This document shows positions 61,113-64,000 of a stretch of DNA of 64,000 nucleotides, in pieces; positions within the stretch are counted from its first letter, which is position 1, and the number at the start of each line of letters is the position of its first letter. The position numbers and the translations under genes are program-made. The notes under the pieces are model-generated. The model saw nothing but the letters and a program-made list of their open reading frames with translations. It was not told where the DNA came from and did no database searches. This stretch comes from Cryomorpha sp963741985 (GTDB lineage Bacteria > Bacteroidota > Bacteroidia > Flavobacteriales_D > Cryomorphaceae), in the NCBI GenBank assembly GCA_963741985.1, contig CAVUKD010000002.1:868001-932000 (forward strand). Direction: 5' to 3'.

Positions 61113-62444
61113 TTAAAGTGCACGAATAGCGCGTTTAAATTGTTGTCCCCGGTCTTCGTAATTGTCGAATAAATCGAAACTGGCGCAAGCCGGAGAGAGG
61201 AGTACTACATCGTTCTTTTTTGCGAGAGCATAACTTTGTGCCACTGCTTCTGATGCTGATCGAGCTTCCGAAATACTCGGAACCATACCACTAAAAAAGT
61301 CGAGTAGCTTTTTATTATCTGTTCCCAGACAAATAATGGCTTTCACTTTTTCGCGTACCAGTGGCTCGAGTATGGTGTAATCGTTTCCTTTATCGACACC
61401 GCCAACGATCCACACTACTTTTTCATTGAATGTTTCGAGTGCGTACCAGGTGGAATTCACATTGGTAGCTTTTGAATCATTAATAAACTTGATTCCATGT
61501 ATTTCAGCGACAAATTCAAGCCTGTGCTCCACATTTTCATAATCGCAGAGACTGTCTCGCACTATTTCTTTGCGTAGGTCAAAGATTCGCGCCGAAACAC
61601 TCGCCGCCATGGAATTGTAAGCGTTGTGTTTTCCCTGAAGGGCTAATTCGTGTATGGACATTTCAAACGGTTTATTGATAAGGTTTATACTAATTTTATT
61701 TTCAGTTATTGTTGCTCCATTCTTCACAGGATGGTAGATAGAAATAGGATGCAATTCGGCTTTGATGTCACGCGTTTTCATATTCTCCGCAATAATCTCG
61801 TCGTCGTCGCAATAGATGAAATGATCATCAGCAGTGAGATTTCGTGCTATGGCAAATTTTGCTTCCGCGTAATTCTCAATTTTGTAGTCATACCTATCGA
61901 GATGATCGGGTGTAATATTCAGCAGTACCGCCACATTCGGTTTGAAATCGCGAATATCATCGAGCTGAAAACTACTGACCTCGAGGACCCAGAAATCATG
62001 ATCGGATTCTGCTAGTTGGCCTGCGAAGCTTTTCCCCATATTTCCGGCAACGGCAACATCGACACCGGCCTTGTTGAAAATATGATAGGTAAGCATCGTG
62101 GTGGTGGTTTTTCCATTGGTGCCCGTTATCGCTATCATCTTTCCTTGGGTATGCCTTGCGGCAAATTCAATTTCGGAGATGACTTCGGCACCTGCTTCGA
62201 TCAGCGATTTTACAACCGCCGAATTCGATGGAATTCCCGGACTCTTGACCACCATTTCTACATCCTTGAGAAACGCATCGCTGTGCGCGTTTTCTTCCCA
62301 TTCTATACCAGCCTTAATAAGAACGTTCCTGTACTTTTCTTTCAATTTTCCTCCGTCAGAAAGGCGCACATGGTAACCTAATTTCTGACCGAGCATTGCG
62401 GCTCCTACACCGCTCTCGCCACCACCCAAAACCAAAAGCTTCAT
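61113..62444 (-). CDS. murD: UDP-N-acetylmuramoyl-L-alanine--D-glutamate ligase MurD
   Basis: 443 aa from ATG 62444 (MKLLVLGGGESGVGAAMLGQ), two bases after the mraY stop; the open frame extends 20 codons further but into mraY. Three domains: UDP-binding N-terminus, P-loop AITGTNGKTTTTMLTYHI with VLEVSSFQLDDI, and the C-terminal domain with EHRLEF, INDSKATNVNST, GGVDKGNDY and LLSPACASFDLFDNYEDRG. All ligase motifs are intact. Adds D-Glu. Confidence 0.97.
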   Translation of the reverse strand: MKLLVLGGGESGVGAAMLGQKLGYHVRLSDGGKLKEKYRNVLIKAGIEWEENAHSDAFLKDVEMVVKSPGIPSNSAVVKSLIEAGAEVISEIEFAARHTQGKMIAITGTNGKTTTTMLTYHIFNKAGVDVAVAGNMGKSFAGQLAESDHDFWVLEVSSFQLDDIRDFKPNVAVLLNITPDHLDRYDYKIENYAEAKFAIARNLTADDHFIYCDDDEIIAENMKTRDIKAELHPISIYHPVKNGATITENKISINLINKPFEMSIHELALQGKHNAYNSMAASVSARIFDLRKEIVRDSLCDYENVEHRLEFVAEIHGIKFINDSKATNVNSTWYALETFNEKVVWIVGGVDKGNDYTILEPLVREKVKAIICLGTDNKKLLDFFSGMVPSISEARSASEAVAQSYALAKKNDVVLLSPACASFDLFDNYEDRGQQFKRAIRAL

Positions 62445-62446
62445 TT

Positions 62447-63691
62447 TTAGCGTAGTTTTAGGGTAACGATTGACAATACAGCTAGGAGAATTCCCACAAT
62501 CCAAAACCGCGACACAATTTTAGATTCGTGGTAGCCAAGCTTTTGGTAGTGATGATGCAGTGGAGCCATCAAAAAGATGCGCTGCCCTTCGCCATACCTC
62601 TTTTTGGTATAGCGGAAATAAGCCACTTGTATCATCACCGAAACATTTTCAATAAGGAAGACTCCGCAAAAAAGCGGTATCAATAATTCTTTGCGGATAG
62701 CGAGGGCAAAAACGGCAATAATTCCTCCAAGTGCGAGACTTCCGGTATCGCCCATAAACACCTGAGCCGGGTAGGAATTGTACCACAGAAAACCGATACA
62801 AGCACCCACGAATGCGCTTATAAATACCGTTAGTTCACCTGCATTCGGAATGAACATAATATTCAGATAATCAGCAAATACCACGTTACCGGAAACGAAT
62901 GCAAGAATGGCCAATACCACCCCGATTATAGCCGAAGAACCTGTAGCGAGTCCATCGAGACCATCGGTAATGTTAGCTCCGTTGGAAACGGCAGTCACCA
63001 CAAAAACGACAATCGGAATAAAAACCACCCACGCCCATTTCTCGGCATTTTCTTTTGTCATAAAACTTAGGAGCCAAGCGTAGTTGAACTCATTGTTCTT
63101 TACAAAAGGAATGGTGGTAACCACCGACTTTTTCTCGACCCACTGAACACTTGGAGGAATAGTCGTTCCTGATTCAAGAACTATATCCGACTTTGGTGCT
63201 TCAACCACTTTTTCCTTGCTCACCACTCCATCATTGAAGTAAAGCAGACCGCCCACTAAAACACCAACCGCCACCTGCCCCACTACTTTAAATTTGCCGG
63301 CAAGGCCTTTTTTATTTTTTCTAAAAACCTTTATATAATCATCAATAAACCCGATAGCACCGAGACACACCGTAGTGATAATCATAATGATAACATATAT
63401 GTTCTTGAGTTTTGCGAAAAGCAAAACAGGGATCAAAATAGCAGCGAGAATGATCAAACCGCCCATGGTTGGGGTGCCTTGTTTTTCTACCTGGCCTTTC
63501 AATCCAAGGTCGCGAACGGTTTCTCCAACCTGTTTTTTTCGTAGGAGACCTACAAGTGTATTTCCGAAAAGGAGAGAAATAACCAACGACGTAAGCACCG
63601 CCAAAGCCGCACGGAATGAGATGTACTGGAAAACTCCAGCACCTGGAAGGTTGAAATGGGTATCGAGATATTGAAATATGTAGTACAGCAT
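62447..63691 (-). CDS. mraY: Phospho-MurNAc-pentapeptide translocase MraY
   Basis: 414 aa, ~10 helices. Makes lipid I on undecaprenyl phosphate. GTPTMGGLIILAAIL, the Asp-rich FIDDYIKVFRKNKKGLAGKF, NITDGLDGLATGSSAI, GDTGSLALGG and the His motif MAPLHHHYQKLG. An extra ~60-residue segment (~150-210) is typical of Bacteroidota MraY. Overlaps murE by one base (TGATG). Confidence 0.97.
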   Translation of the reverse strand: MLYYIFQYLDTHFNLPGAGVFQYISFRAALAVLTSLVISLLFGNTLVGLLRKKQVGETVRDLGLKGQVEKQGTPTMGGLIILAAILIPVLLFAKLKNIYVIIMIITTVCLGAIGFIDDYIKVFRKNKKGLAGKFKVVGQVAVGVLVGGLLYFNDGVVSKEKVVEAPKSDIVLESGTTIPPSVQWVEKKSVVTTIPFVKNNEFNYAWLLSFMTKENAEKWAWVVFIPIVVFVVTAVSNGANITDGLDGLATGSSAIIGVVLAILAFVSGNVVFADYLNIMFIPNAGELTVFISAFVGACIGFLWYNSYPAQVFMGDTGSLALGGIIAVFALAIRKELLIPLFCGVFLIENVSVMIQVAYFRYTKKRYGEGQRIFLMAPLHHHYQKLGYHESKIVSRFWIVGILLAVLSIVTLKLR

Positions 63692-64000
63692 CAGGGATTG
63701 AGCATTTTAAATGTGTCCTTAACTATAGCCAAATCATCAAAAGGCAATCGCTCTCCATTAATTTCTTGATACGTCTCATGCCCTTTTCCAGCTATGAGAA
63801 TAATGTCTCCGCTTTTGGCTATCGAACAAGCCATTTTTATGGCTTCTTTTCGATTCACTATGGAATTCACCTTTTTATAATCTTGAGGCTCCACCCCTTT
63901 AAGCATTTCCTCAATAATTTTTTCGGGATCTTCGGTTCTCGGGTTATCTGAGGTAAGAATGACGCGATCGCTGAGATTGCAAGCGATTCTCGCCATCTCC
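63691..64000 (-). CDS. murE: MurE ligase, C-terminal part (cut by window edge)
   Basis: The frame is open to the window end. It shows VILTSDNPRTEDPEKIIEEM, where DNPR is the motif that selects meso-diaminopimelate, and LIAGKGHETYQEINGER. The cell wall is therefore predicted to be DAP-type. First visible gene of the leftward dcw operon. Confidence 0.95.
   Translation of the reverse strand, partial: EMARIACNLSDRVILTSDNPRTEDPEKIIEEMLKGVEPQDYKKVNSIVNRKEAIKMACSIAKSGDIILIAGKGHETYQEINGERLPFDDLAIVKDTFKMLNP

Overview
The window comes from a Bacteroidota chromosome, most likely a free-living, probably marine, member of the Flavobacteriales. The evidence is a type IX secretion (T9SS) cargo gene next to a PorV-family barrel, further T9SS type A and CHU_C-type secreted proteins, Bacteroidota-only families (DUF3127, DUF6089, DUF2797), promoters of the TTG-N18-TAnnTTTG type, and a Bacteroidota-style division and cell wall (dcw) cluster ending in ftsZ and a GatB/YqeY gene. 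No rRNA, prophage, transposase or CRISPR array is visible.

Layout. 0-3.6 kb: end of a large T9SS-linked secreted protein plus a PorV/PorQ-type barrel. 3.7-8.4 kb: greA-HIT pair, ruvC (reverse), and an overlapping flippase-like/glycosyltransferase/ABC-permease run. 8.4-9.8 kb: DUF3127 and a flavin reductase (reverse). 10.1-14.7 kb: tRNA-Leu(UAG), then tig-clpP-clpX and a DUF2911 protein. 14.7-19.7 kb: reverse operon of a PIG-L deacetylase, a 42-residue membrane protein and a Na+/solute symporter. 20.2-26.1 kb (reverse): thyA-folA, nucleoside-type MFS transporter, bifunctional nuclease, etfA, etfB. 26.1-32.8 kb: an accessory stretch with two T9SS surface proteins and a DUF433/DUF5615 toxin-antitoxin-like pair; two genes here carry frameshifts. 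32.9-36.8 kb: pdhB and a membrane pyrophosphatase fused to a YceI domain. 37.4-46.6 kb: two deoxynucleoside kinases, a GH3 protein, DUF2797, sppA, folK and a TPR lipoprotein. 47.3-51.7 kb: DUF6089 barrel, SpoU methyltransferase, mutS. 51.7-52.0 kb: tRNA-Gly(GCC) followed by an apparent decayed copy of its 3' end. 52.1-64.0 kb: reverse dcw operon murE-mraY-murD-[two extra genes]-ftsW-murG-murC-ftsQ-ftsA-ftsZ-yqeY.

Most interesting point: between murD and ftsW lie two adjacent small genes (171 and 176 aa). Both align by eye along their length with the C-terminal domain of the neighbouring MurD, yet lack the N-terminal and ATP-binding central domains and have lost several ligase residues. They look like stand-alone MurD domain-III proteins built into the cell wall operon and could be regulators or scaffolds. 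Other notable points are the pyrophosphatase-YceI fusion, the translationally coupled 42-aa membrane protein of the symporter operon, and several intergenic repeat families. All calls come from reading the sequence; no database search was run.
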